Source: Nostoc sp. NMS4 (GTDB lineage Bacteria; Cyanobacteriota; Cyanobacteriia; Cyanobacteriales; Nostocaceae). Taken from it: DNA of 46,133 bases. This document shows positions 35,130 through 43,594 of this stretch, in pieces. How positions within the stretch are numbered: position 1 is the first letter of the stretch; each line of letters starts with the position of its first letter. Where the stretch lies: assembly GCF_017115095.1 (NCBI RefSeq), contig NZ_JABXKI010000042.1:1-46133 (forward strand), given 5' to 3'. The position numbers were made by a program, and so were the translations under genes. Under the pieces are notes generated by a model, which saw only the letters and a program-made list of their open reading frames with translations, had not been told where the DNA came from and made no database searches.

Positions 35130-36011
35130 ATGATCGTCTGCCCTAATTGCAATCATCCCAATCCTGATGGTGCTGTCCAGTGTGAAGCTTGCTATACACC
35201 GTTACCTGCGACTACTAATTGTCCCAGTTGTGGGGCAACTGTACAGGCAGATGCTGCATTCTGCGGTCAGTGTGGCTTTAACCTTCACTCCGCCGGAGTT
35301 CCACACGTTCACACCGCAGTAGCGACAACAGTTACTCCCGATGTTCCCGTGGAAGTACCAGCGTTAGTTCCACCCGATCCACTGTTAGAACTTTTACAAC
35401 CTGATGCTTTGGGAATAAGTAGTTCTACTAACTCCCATCTGCCCGAATCATCTTTACCTCCAACAGAGATGGCAGTTCCTCCAGAACCTGCGCCACAGGT
35501 ATCTGTTGCAGAAAGCAGCCCTCCAGAACCGCCACCAACCGTTGTGCCTCAACCCATAGTGTCTGGAGAAAGTACTATTCCTACTCCACCACCTGTGGAA
35601 CCACCACCAGCCCCTGAAACCGAAGTAAAAGAGCCAGCAGCACCAGCACCAATTGGAACTGCTGCCAGGACGCAATTGCAGCAGGTTACAGCGCGGTTAA
35701 TCCATGTTCAAAGCGATCGCTTAATTGAATTACCGCAAAATTTCTCTGTGATTCATATCGGCAAGCCTAACGACCGGATTCCTCCAGATATAGATGTTTC
35801 AGGATTTCCCAATTCCGAAATTGTCTCGCGGATTCATGCAGATATTCGCATCGAGGGAGATGCCCATTATGTAGAAGATGTGGGAAGTTCTAATGGCACT
35901 TATATTAATAATTTGCCGCTTTTACCGGGGAACCGTCATCGCTTGCGACCAGGCGATCGCATCAGCTTGGGTAAAGGAGACTTGATGACATTTCTCTTTC
36001 AACTTGCTTAA
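35130..36011 (+). CDS. zinc-ribbon / proline-rich / FHA domain protein
   Basis: The protein has 293 residues. Two zinc ribbons are at the N-terminus (CPNCNHPNPDGAVQCEAC, residues 4-21, and CPSCGATVQADAAFCGQC, about 31-48). A disordered Pro/Glu-rich linker runs from about 55 to 190. A C-terminal FHA domain (about 200-293) has IHIGKPNDRIP, IVSRIHADI and GSSNGTYINN. FHA domains bind phosphothreonine, so the protein is likely read out by the Ser/Thr kinases of the cell, two of which are in this window. No membrane segment is visible. The start is an ATG with a second ATG three codons upstream out of frame; no alternative is needed. Confidence 0.9.
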   Translation: MIVCPNCNHPNPDGAVQCEACYTPLPATTNCPSCGATVQADAAFCGQCGFNLHSAGVPHVHTAVATTVTPDVPVEVPALVPPDPLLELLQPDALGISSSTNSHLPESSLPPTEMAVPPEPAPQVSVAESSPPEPPPTVVPQPIVSGESTIPTPPPVEPPPAPETEVKEPAAPAPIGTAARTQLQQVTARLIHVQSDRLIELPQNFSVIHIGKPNDRIPPDIDVSGFPNSEIVSRIHADIRIEGDAHYVEDVGSSNGTYINNLPLLPGNRHRLRPGDRISLGKGDLMTFLFQLA

Positions 36012-36104
36012 CTGATTCTGGCTCAATTGTGACATCAGCTTAAGTATTTTCTGCCCATCCTCCGGCATCCATTTTGGAGGAGAAACAAATGAACTGCATC
36101 AGAA

Positions 36105-36159
36105 AAGCGACGGATAACTATGTTGTTTTTAATAGCGCCATAGTTCACAGCCGTCGCTT
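36105..36159. repeat. two-step stem-loop downstream of the FHA gene
   Basis: AAGCGACGG (36105-36113) pairs with CCGTCGCTT (36151-36159). Just inside, AACTATG (36116-36122) pairs with CATAGTT (36139-36145). Both stems are perfect. It lacks a U-tract, so it looks more like a dispersed element or structured RNA than a simple terminator. Confidence 0.8.
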
Positions 36160-36237
36160 CGATGTGCGAATTGTTGCATTGCCTAGCAACCCTAATACCT
36201 CAATAATTACATTAGGATAGATGAAAATACACTGTCA

Positions 36238-36351
36238 ATTTTAGATTTTGAATTTTGGATTTAAGGAATAATCTAAAATCTAAAATCCAAAATTGAATGC
36301 CCCACGAATTAAGTGGGGGACTAATCTAAAATCTAAAATCTAAAATTGAGT
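36238..36351. repeat. TCTAAAA heptamer array with nested CCCCAC palindrome
   Basis: AATCTAAAATCTAAAAT occurs on both sides of CCCCACGAATTAAGTGGGG (36300-36318), a perfect 6-bp stem with a 7-base loop. To the left, TTTTAGATTTTGAATTTTGG reads like the reverse orientation of the same array. Confidence 0.85.
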
Positions 36352-36356
36352 GACCT

Positions 36357-37100
36357 ATGAGGGAACCAAGTAAAAATTTTGAACCCTTGCTAGCCAAAGA
36401 AGCCCCGCCAGTTGTGGAACGTATGGGGTTAACCTGGCTAGTTGCAGCCGCGATCGCAACTGCTTTATTGTGGCAAGTACCAGGAGGGGATTATATCTTA
36501 TACCCATTTACCATTCTGGCAACTTGGTTTCATGAAATGGGTCATGGCTTAATGGCACTGCTATTAGGGGGACAGTTTCAGAAGTTGCAGATTTTTAGCA
36601 ATGGTTCTGGTGTGGCAACTTATGGCATCCGGTCGCCGTTGGGGCCAATTGTCCCCGCAATAATCGCCGCCGCCGGACCAATGGGGCCGCCTCTTGCCGG
36701 TGCAGTTTTGATTCTGGCTTCCCGCAGTTTTACAGCAGCAACTCTCTGTTTAAAAATTTTAGGAGGTTTTTTGCTGTTGTCCACATTAATTTGGGTGCGT
36801 TCCTGGTTTGGATTGGTAGCAATTCCCTTACTGGGTTTAATAATCTTAGGTATTGCTTTGAAAGCACCTCGCTGGGCGCAAGGGTTTGTCATTCAATTTC
36901 TGGGTGTACAAGCTTGTGTAAGTACCTATCATCAACTTGATTATCTATTTAGTAGTTCTGCTGGCCCCCTGGGAATTTCTGATACAGCGCAAATGCAGCG
37001 ATATTTGCTTTTACCTTACTGGTTTTGGGGCGGGTTAATGGCGATCGCATCTCTGGTGATTTTAATCCAAAGTCTCCGCGTTGCTTATCGTTCTGAGTAA
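36357..37100 (+). CDS. M50-like membrane metallopeptidase
   Basis: The 247-residue, multi-spanning membrane protein has the zinc motif HEMGHG (HExxH, about residues 59-64) inside the segment ATWFHEMGHGLMALLLGG. Further helices are GPIVPAIIAAAGPMGPPLAGAVLILASR and others; about six membrane segments are likely. This is the M50B-like group with a single catalytic core, often called site-2-protease-like; the substrates are unknown. The ATG at 36357 has a weak ribosome binding site, preceded by an AT-rich heptamer array. Confidence 0.88.
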   Translation: MREPSKNFEPLLAKEAPPVVERMGLTWLVAAAIATALLWQVPGGDYILYPFTILATWFHEMGHGLMALLLGGQFQKLQIFSNGSGVATYGIRSPLGPIVPAIIAAAGPMGPPLAGAVLILASRSFTAATLCLKILGGFLLLSTLIWVRSWFGLVAIPLLGLIILGIALKAPRWAQGFVIQFLGVQACVSTYHQLDYLFSSSAGPLGISDTAQMQRYLLLPYWFWGGLMAIASLVILIQSLRVAYRSE

Positions 37101-37630
37101 ATATGCTCCCTTAGCGATCGCCCCCTTGCAGTCACCAATTCAACCCTCAGTACCTTGATTGCTGAATTAGGTACAGAATGCCTGAAAGTACAAGCTTTAG
37201 TTAACCAATTACAGTTAACTAGTTTAACTTTCTTTGCCGATAACAATTAGTATGAGTTGTACAGGCAAGTATTATGCGGCTCTACTGTTTGATGATGGAC
37301 TACCCACGGTCAATCTTTTACCCCTGAATAGCCTTTCTTCTAACTCCTAAAAAAATGAGCGAATCGGGAGTAATTAGTTATGATTTCCACCACGGTAATA
37401 ATAATTCGTGCGTTGGGCGGGCTCCCCGACTTGTTCGCGCAGCGTCTCGGACAGGAGAAGCAACTGGCGCGGCACAGAGAAATCAGAGTTTGAGAGATAT
37501 TTTGCTTAAGTCCTAATATTAATATATATAGTAAGGGCACACAGATATGCACCCTTACACGTGTTACATCCAAATAAACAACACACATCAATCGCCTTTT
37601 ATTTCTAGAAGCTTCCTTACGTATATAGAT
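37101..37630. other. intergenic region with gene remnants
   Basis: There is no intact gene in these 530 bases. Two short open segments have coding-like composition: 37101-37250, which I cannot identify, and 37252-37350, a possible TnpB fragment listed separately. A GC-rich stretch near 37425-37480 (GGGCGGGCTCCCCGAC, then GCGCAGCGTCTCGG) differs from the surroundings and looks like a dispersed repeat. The last part is the 3' side of the minus-strand CPP1-like gene. Confidence 0.5.
37252..37350 (+). pseudogene. possible remnant of an IS605-type TnpB
   Basis: A 32-codon open segment starts with ATG and contains TGKYYAALLFDDGLP, which resembles the segment SGKYYVSLL.DDG found in TnpB proteins of IS200/IS605 elements. 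It stops quickly, and the catalytic RuvC-like and zinc-ribbon parts are absent. If the match is real, this is a small decayed fragment, not a functional gene. Confidence 0.3.
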
Positions 37631-38257
37631 TTAGCGTAGAAAGCTACTAACCAACCACAAGAATATAAAGGTCAGTACAGTAGAGAACTGATTCGATGAA
37701 AGATTCAGGAATGGCATCTGTGGTAATAGCCACATAGCAATTAGTCCCCCAGCAATTAAGCCAATTATTAAACTGACTAGGGTGAACAAAACTGCTCGGC
37801 CAAATTTGCCTTCCTTGCGATTAAGAAAGTAAATACTAGTACCTATCCCAACCACCAATGCCAACTGCAAAACCTGATCGCCTCCCTCTGGATAGAACAG
37901 GCTAATAGAACTCAAACCGAGAAACCATGCTCCGGGTAAGAGAATATCGGCAGGTGTTGGCTGATCCAGCATCCGTTGTAACCATGCAGGTGACTGCTGG
38001 CGAGGCGTTGGACTTTCTTTAGGAGGCAATTGCACTCGCAACTCTGGAAACCGAATGCGCTCAGGGACTTTGATTTTACCTTCCTGGCGCATCCGTAAGC
38101 GATCCATTAAAATCGCATCGTAAGCCGCTTCAATTACTTCTAAATGCTTGGCATCGCCATTATGTTGCTCGAATAGGCGATTACGAGCATCCTGAATTTC
38201 ATCGAAGCTAGCTTCTTGTGATACCCCAAGTTTTTCGTAGGGATTTTGATCGCTCAT
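37631..38257 (-). CDS. CPP1-like membrane protein (DnaJ-like N-terminus)
   Basis: The 208-residue protein has an N-terminal J-like domain (NPYEKLGVSQEASFDEIQDARNRL, residues 5-28, then a helix with EAAYDAILMDRLRMRQEGKI) without the catalytic HPD motif. A Pro-rich linker and a membrane part with about four helices (ADILLPGAWFLGLSS onward) follow. This matches the cyanobacterial relatives of plant CPP1 (chaperone-like protein of protochlorophyllide oxidoreductase, also called cell growth defect factor). In plants the protein stabilises POR, so a role in chlorophyll synthesis or membrane protein stability is inferred. It stands alone on the minus strand. Confidence 0.9.
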   Translation of the reverse strand: MSDQNPYEKLGVSQEASFDEIQDARNRLFEQHNGDAKHLEVIEAAYDAILMDRLRMRQEGKIKVPERIRFPELRVQLPPKESPTPRQQSPAWLQRMLDQPTPADILLPGAWFLGLSSISLFYPEGGDQVLQLALVVGIGTSIYFLNRKEGKFGRAVLFTLVSLIIGLIAGGLIAMWLLPQMPFLNLSSNQFSTVLTFIFLWLVSSFLR

Positions 38258-38904
38258 GGGAGTTTGTTACTTCAGCCTCAGTCAGCGGCAGTCTTTTGTC
38301 AAAGAAAAAACAGCTTTAGGTTTTATTTCGATCGAAACTAAAGTCCGACCTATTTTTTGCCCTACCAGGATAGTAGCACGGCTTAGTTTGATCGACTTTG
38401 TAATTTCAACTATAGTCACTTTAACATATCGCTATAACTCCGTGTATACCCTCATGTCGTTGTCTAATTCTGGCTCTAATCTAGAATTTGAACAGAGAGT
38501 ACCTAAAATGCATAGTTTTTATGAAAAAATCAACTTTACTGTTTCAAATTTGGCAACTTACTGTGCCCTAAAAGGTTTTTTTTAATTATACTGAATAATC
38601 GCTTGTGGTATATATCCGCATATCGATTTAAAATTGAAACGTTTTAAGTTACCACCTAACTGGGATTGAGAAGGTGTCTTGATGTCAAGAACGGTTGCGG
38701 TTAAAGTCAGAGCGCTTATAATTACTGTGGCTAACAGAAGTTTCGCGTTCTCATTGCCCACAATCCTGATGAGAGCATTTATTTTTGAATTATCGGGATT
38801 CTTCTACCGTAGCCATGTAGATTCTTAGTTAGTCCCAAAGTGGCAACTGCGTTTTTACGCAACTCTCTTGTTAATCTTACGAATTTTTGTGCAAAGAAAT
38901 GGTC
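38258..38904. other. intergenic region before the response regulator
   Basis: The stretch of about 650 bases separates divergent genes and should hold the promoters of both. A plus-strand open frame (38256-38585) has no family resemblance and starts opposite the CPP1-like start, so it was rejected. I see no strong hairpin, tandem repeat or RNA gene. Confidence 0.45.
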
Positions 38905-39624
38905 ATGGCTCCTGCCAAGATTCTTGTAGTTGACGACGACCCTGCGGTTCGGAATTTAATCCAACGCTTTTTGATTAAGCAGAACTATCAGGTGGAGGCT
39001 GCCGAAGATGGAAAGACAGCCTTAAATCTATTTGAGCAATTTAACCCTGATTTGGTGATTCTAGATGTGAATTTACCAGATGTCACAGGGTTTAACCTCT
39101 GCCAAGAGATGCAAAGTCGTAATGGTGTTTTTGTTCTGATGTTGACTAGCCGTGCTGACGAAGCTGACAAAATTCGCGGCTTTGCTAAAGGAGCTGACGA
39201 CTATCTCACCAAGCCTTTTGGGCTAGGAGAACTAGAAGTCAGAGTTGGAGCTATTTTGAGGCGTCAGCGAGTGATAACTACAGCCGAGCAGAAACGCTTG
39301 GTATTTGAAAAACTTATGATTGATCCGGTGCGACGGGAGGTAGCACTTAATAACCAAGCAGTACCTTTAACTGCTTTGGAATTTGACTTGTTGCATTTTT
39401 TAGCTAGTCATCCAGGCCGAGTTTGGCGGCGGGCAGAACTAATCCAAGAGGTGTGGGATTATGAATATGTCGGCGACCAACGGGTTGTAGATGTACATAT
39501 CGGCCAAATTCGCAAGAAGATTGAAATTGATGCTAGTCAGCCAGCATTAATTCAAACTGTACGTGGCGTAGGCTATAAGTTTGAATCTCCTGCTCACCCC
39601 CAGCATTTGGAAGCCAAGTCCTGA
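38905..39624 (+). CDS. OmpR/PhoB-type response regulator
   Basis: The protein has about 239 residues. The receiver domain (1-115) has the acidic pair DDD in ILVVDDDPAVRNL, the phosphorylated Asp in DLVILDVNLPD, Thr/Ser in MLTSRADE and Lys in DDYLTKPFGLGEL. A winged-helix DNA-binding domain (about 140-230) ends in VHIGQIRKKIE and IQTVRGVGYKFE. It is a two-component regulator; no histidine kinase is adjacent, so the partner is unknown. I prefer the ATG at 38905 (MAPAKILVV). Upstream in-frame ATG 38899 and TTG 38887 would add a few residues without conserved features. Confidence 0.95.
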   Translation: MAPAKILVVDDDPAVRNLIQRFLIKQNYQVEAAEDGKTALNLFEQFNPDLVILDVNLPDVTGFNLCQEMQSRNGVFVLMLTSRADEADKIRGFAKGADDYLTKPFGLGELEVRVGAILRRQRVITTAEQKRLVFEKLMIDPVRREVALNNQAVPLTALEFDLLHFLASHPGRVWRRAELIQEVWDYEYVGDQRVVDVHIGQIRKKIEIDASQPALIQTVRGVGYKFESPAHPQHLEAKS

Positions 39625-39896
39625 GTTTATAGTCTAGAGTTTTTTTAACTCTTGACTGTTGACTCTTGGGGTAATGGTTGGTGAATTTTCTTGGTTTTAG
39701 TAACAGACAAATTTAGACAATCAGAATAGGTAAATATTTCTCAAATACAGACCAAACAGTTATTTGAGATATTTATTTATCTATTTAAGACAGTGGAGAG
39801 AGTCCACTGGAAAATATTTTTTAGCTAAAACTACCGCTTATACTGGTCTAGTAGTTGTAAATATAATAACCAAGTATAAAGCTAGGAGCATCTTTT

Positions 39897-41336
39897 ATGG
39901 GAATCGGAGATATTATTTCAGGGATTTCTGATTTTATCAATATCTTTAGAAGCAGCAATGATAGTGGAGATAACTATTTATCCTCTAATTGGGCTTCCTC
40001 TACTGCCACATCAAAAAAACGGAAGCCTAAGCACAAGAAAAATACATCTGCTACCAGCAGCAAAAAACAATATACCCCTCCTGTTAAAAAAGAACAACCT
40101 TTTCAACCACTTTGGCAAAAACCAGAAAATTATGACCAAAAAGCTTGCCAACTAATAGTTAACTGTCTAAAGCAGGTTAAGTTAGACCGTGCAGAATCAG
40201 CGGTAGAAAAATTACAGAAGCAGTATTCCTACAAAACAAATCGTGAACTTGCTCGTATCCTAATTGTTAAAAAATCGTTTGCTTTAGCTAATGTAGCTTT
40301 GGATAGTAGAGATCCCGGAGCTTTTGCTGATAAAAGTGCAAAAGAAATTATTGAGGGAATGGAAACCGTTCAGATACCTCGAATTGTCAGATTTTCAGTA
40401 GAAATGATTTATCAAATTGCTCTGATATACGGTCTTCCTTTCCGCTACCTCAATTGGGAAGTAGAAGTTATTTCAGTTTTTTATGCAGCGCTTTTAGGTG
40501 ATATTGCGACTCAATATGGAATAGATTGGCTTAAGTTTGGTACTAGACCAGAGAAAAGCATTTCATCTGAAATAAAAGCTTTAATGATCTACGCTATAGG
40601 AGAGACAGCTTGCCTATTTTATGAAAAAATCCATTCTCATAACTTCAATCCCTTTAAAAAAGCTAATGCTTTCAGTAAAATAAGCAGACAAGCCCAAAAC
40701 TACCTAAAACTATTCAATTCAGAAACAAAAATTAAGAAGATGGTATCAAAGGAAATCGAAAAAGCATTTCCTATTGAGTATCATAAGCTATGTGACTTAC
40801 TAGAAGCAAAATCGTGGAAAGAAGCCGACAGAGAGACTTTCGACATTTTCTTGAAACTAATGAGTAGGAAAAAGCTTAAATTGTGTGAAGCAGTACTTCT
40901 TGCAAATGCAAAATTTTCCCCTACAGTCTGGATATCAAAACTGGATTATGAGGATCTAGAGATTCTTAATAATATTTGGATAAAAAATAGTGATGGTCAC
41001 TTTGGATTTGCTATTCAGAGTCAAATATATATGCAAACCCAAAGCCTAGAATGTTTTTATCAGGGTGTGGGGTGGAAAATTAATTCTGAATTAAAATCCT
41101 ACGATCAATTAACTTTTGACATAGATTCTCCTAAAGGTCATTTACCAGGATTTTGGTTATATCCTGACTTTCCTCTCGTTCAAGATGAAACTATAGCAGA
41201 TTGGTTAACAGTTTTTTTAAAATACGTTTCTACCCTACCAGTAAAAGTAATAGCAATAGGCGATATGGAAACTACAATTGTTAATAGTAGTGAGCAATCA
41301 CCAGATGTTAATAGTGATGACCAACAAGAAGATTGA
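39897..41336 (+). CDS. GUN4-domain protein with EcsC-like N-terminal region
   Basis: The 479-residue protein starts GIGDIISGISDFINIF, followed by a Ser/Lys-rich linker (about 30-70). A helical region (about 75-290) includes IVRFSVEMIYQIALIYGLPF, which resembles EcsC-type proteins; this is tentative. A GUN4 domain (about 293-425) is recognised by YHKLCDLLEAKSWKEADRET, IWIKNSDGHFGFAIQSQIY, FYQGVGWKIN and GHLPGFW. GUN4 binds porphyrins and assists magnesium chelatase, but many cyanobacterial GUN4 modules are fused to other domains and act in unknown signalling. AGGAG eight bases before the ATG is a good ribosome binding site, and an ATATAATA sequence lies about 30 bases upstream. The end is acidic (NSDDQQED). 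Confidence 0.85.
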   Translation: MGIGDIISGISDFINIFRSSNDSGDNYLSSNWASSTATSKKRKPKHKKNTSATSSKKQYTPPVKKEQPFQPLWQKPENYDQKACQLIVNCLKQVKLDRAESAVEKLQKQYSYKTNRELARILIVKKSFALANVALDSRDPGAFADKSAKEIIEGMETVQIPRIVRFSVEMIYQIALIYGLPFRYLNWEVEVISVFYAALLGDIATQYGIDWLKFGTRPEKSISSEIKALMIYAIGETACLFYEKIHSHNFNPFKKANAFSKISRQAQNYLKLFNSETKIKKMVSKEIEKAFPIEYHKLCDLLEAKSWKEADRETFDIFLKLMSRKKLKLCEAVLLANAKFSPTVWISKLDYEDLEILNNIWIKNSDGHFGFAIQSQIYMQTQSLECFYQGVGWKINSELKSYDQLTFDIDSPKGHLPGFWLYPDFPLVQDETIADWLTVFLKYVSTLPVKVIAIGDMETTIVNSSEQSPDVNSDDQQED

Positions 41337-41574
41337 ACTTCAGGGTTTTGAGCCTACATTTTTATAACAAGTACTAAGGGTCAGCTAATATACTCACGTC
41401 TTGCCTCAATTTTAAATATTGCATTATTACCAACTAGTTTTGACGACAGGAGAAACTATTGAAACCTGTTTAAGATCAAAGTCTACTGATTTTTTTATTG
41501 TAATATCACTCCTTAATGAGGCACAGCAAACCGCGCCCCATTAATTAGGGTAATAACGCCCTTCATACCAGTAC

Positions 41575-41832
41575 CTATGGGGTGTCTAGTAAATTAGCCG
41601 TTGCTGGTAAGTCGGTACAGGGCATTTCTACTGTTGTGGAGTGGTGAAACAAAGTTTCCAGATAGACTCGAGCCGCACGGCGATCGCTATCTCCATTTTG
41701 GAGTAAAAACAATGATAGCGCCGCCGTTAATACTCTGTTTTCATCCCAATCGGGATGGGTTTCTAAGTAGTTTTTTAAGGATTCGTGGAGTGTTTCGGGA
41801 ATTTCTGTAAAGATGCTAACCGTTGCTTTCAT
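41575..41832 (-). CDS. DUF2811 family protein
   Basis: The 85-residue protein carries the conserved cyanobacterial signature VSIFTEIPETLHESLKNYLE, HPDWDENRVLTAALSLFLLQNG and RRAARVYLETLF of family DUF2811; its function is unknown. A strong AGGAGG lies about 7 bases before the ATG on the minus strand, so the start is secure. The C-terminal 20 residues vary from the family core. Neighbours give no functional hint. Confidence 0.93.
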   Translation of the reverse strand: MKATVSIFTEIPETLHESLKNYLETHPDWDENRVLTAALSLFLLQNGDSDRRAARVYLETLFHHSTTVEMPCTDLPATANLLDTP

Positions 41833-42301
41833 GAGATTTTCCTCCTATGAGGATAATCAAGAGGGACAAGTTGCTTGCGGTAAAGCTGTTTAAGGCTTCA
41901 CACGCTCTTTCGCTATCCCGACAATCTACGCTGACATCTACTGGTAATATATTTTACACATTTGATGCTAACGGTTGAAGGGATTACAAAAGCAAGCCGA
42001 ATCATTGTGCGCCAAGAGGGGGTGGGTTTGTCAATGCTGCGAAATGTTAAAAACGATTGTATAAAAAATAAATGCGAACGGAAGAATAGGGCTTTAAGCC
42101 GATTTTTTGTTACTTTACTTTATAAAAACTCAGTCTTAAACTTCTTTGTTACTTGAAATCAACAATCCCCAGTAAGACAGCAAGAAGCCTATTAGCTCGT
42201 ATCGCACCTGTGGAAAACTGCTAAAATCCCTGTGGAAACCCTGTGGAATGAGTGAGGAAAATTGTAGCCAATGATAAGAATTACCAAAATGTCAGCAAAC
42301 T
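41833..42301. other. intergenic region before the MFS gene
   Basis: The region is 469 bases between divergent genes. The open frame over 41962-42156 lacks a ribosome binding site and has no family resemblance, so I left it out. The right end contains three phased CCTGTGGAA repeats, listed separately. Confidence 0.5.
42207..42248 (+). promoter_or_regulatory. three phased CCTGTGGAA repeats (DnaA-box-like)
   Basis: CCTGTGGAA occurs at 42207-42215, 42229-42237 and 42240-42248, with starts 22 and 11 bases apart, so all face the same side of the helix. The first, read on the minus strand with its flank, is TTTTCCACA, one base from the general DnaA box TTATCCACA and the form I recall for cyanobacteria; the others are TTCCACA variants. 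They lie 54-95 bases before the MFS start. They could bind DnaA or another regulator. Confidence 0.45.
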
Positions 42302-43576
42302 ATGACATTTAAGCTGATGAAATTAGTTTCTCAATCTCAGTTATCATCGTGGTTGCCCTCGATACATCCCCAAGTCTGGATTTTCGCAATTGGTAGATTT
42401 CTCTCAGAAGTTGGCACCGGCTGTACCTTGTTTTACGCGCCCATCTTTTTTGTCAATCAACTTGGTTTATCTGCAACCAGTGTTGGGGTAGCCTTGGGTA
42501 GCGCCTCGATTTCCGGCATTGTAGGGCGGATTACAGGTGGTTCTTTGGCTGATTCTGAATATTGGGGTCGCCGCCGGACTTTGTTGCTAGCCACGGCGAT
42601 TTCAGCAATTGCTTCTCTAGTTTTAGCTGCAAGCAATAATTTCACTTCTTTGGTAATCGGTAGCTTGATTAGCGGTTTAGGGATAGGTTTCTATTGGCCG
42701 GCGGCTGAAGCTGTGGTTGCTGACGCTAGCCAAATTGACAATCGCCGGGAAACTTTTGCGATCGCCAGACTAGCTGATAATCTTGGGTTAGCGATCGGAA
42801 TTGTCCTAGCTGGGTTTTTGATTGCGATAATTGGGAGTTATCGCTGGCTATTTGTGATTGATGCCATCTCTTTTATGGTATTTTTTGGGGTTGTCTATGT
42901 AGGGATTAGTGAAACTGAACAACAGCAGATAGAGGAATCTGAAAAGACAGAACTTTTTGCTGCTTGGATGGCAGTATTAAGCGATCGCCGTTTTCTGGTC
43001 TACATCGCAGTTAATATATTCTTTACAATCTATATTTCTCAAATTCACGGAACCCTGCCGCTTTACTTCAAAAACTTTGTATTTGTCGAAAGTACTACCA
43101 AAGGATTTACTGAAACTACCATTAGCGGACTATTTGCTTGGCATCTGGTGTTCGCAATTATTTGTCAATTGCCTGTCACCAGCATCCTAAAACGCTGCTC
43201 TCACACACTTGCACTCACTGTTTCTGCCATTTTCTGGGCAATTGGTTTCGGCCTGATTTGGGTAAGCGGGACAACCCCATCTGATCATCTAATTTGGGTA
43301 ACATTGGCATTGGGAGTATTTGCTGTGGCGATTGTTTCTTATACCCCATCTGCTGCCTCTTTAGTGACTGAGTTAGCCCCGCAAAATCAACGCGGCGTTT
43401 ATTTTTCCATCAACGCTTTGTGCTGGGCTATTGGCTCTTTTATTGGTCATCCCTTGGGTGGATGGGCATTAGACCAACCCCAAATTATTACTAATAGTTA
43501 CTGGCTAGGCTTCATCTTGAGTGTAGCGATCGCTGTGGCGATTTTACAATATCTCAATCGAATTTTGGCTGATTAA
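42302..43576 (+). CDS. major facilitator superfamily transporter
   Basis: The 424-residue protein has about 12 membrane helices. The MFS signature between helices 2 and 3 is visible as GRITGGSLADSEYWGRRRTLLLA (about 75-97), with a second loop of mixed charge in the middle (about 200-225). Helix segments such as LISGLGIGFYWPAAEAVVAD fit drug-H+ antiporter or sugar-type families. The substrate is not predictable; efflux is plausible. DnaA-box-like repeats lie upstream. The hisIE gene runs towards it from the other side, ending 19 bases after the MFS stop. Confidence 0.92.
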   Translation: MTFKLMKLVSQSQLSSWLPSIHPQVWIFAIGRFLSEVGTGCTLFYAPIFFVNQLGLSATSVGVALGSASISGIVGRITGGSLADSEYWGRRRTLLLATAISAIASLVLAASNNFTSLVIGSLISGLGIGFYWPAAEAVVADASQIDNRRETFAIARLADNLGLAIGIVLAGFLIAIIGSYRWLFVIDAISFMVFFGVVYVGISETEQQQIEESEKTELFAAWMAVLSDRRFLVYIAVNIFFTIYISQIHGTLPLYFKNFVFVESTTKGFTETTISGLFAWHLVFAIICQLPVTSILKRCSHTLALTVSAIFWAIGFGLIWVSGTTPSDHLIWVTLALGVFAVAIVSYTPSAASLVTELAPQNQRGVYFSINALCWAIGSFIGHPLGGWALDQPQIITNSYWLGFILSVAIAVAILQYLNRILAD

Positions 43577-43594
43577 GGCGATCTGTTTTTTGCT

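Larger units (their letters stand above)
36012..36356. other. intergenic region with stem-loop and heptamer array
   Basis: No gene lies in these 345 bases. The left part contains a strong two-step stem-loop (36105-36159) and the right part a TCTAAAA array with a nested palindrome (36238-36351); both are listed separately. Confidence 0.6.

Noticed and set aside
37631..38257. DnaJ co-chaperone
   Set aside because: The N-terminal J-like domain lacks the HPD motif and the membrane part matches CPP1-like proteins instead.
38256..38585. 109-codon frame before the response regulator
   Set aside because: No ribosome binding site, no family resemblance, and it starts opposite the CPP1-like start; probably non-coding promoter DNA.
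41962..42156. 64-codon frame before the MFS gene
   Set aside because: Composition not protein-like, no start signal, lies in AT-rich intergenic DNA.
42207..42248. Replication origin
   Set aside because: Three DnaA-box-like sites alone are too few, and dnaA or dnaN are not present in the window.
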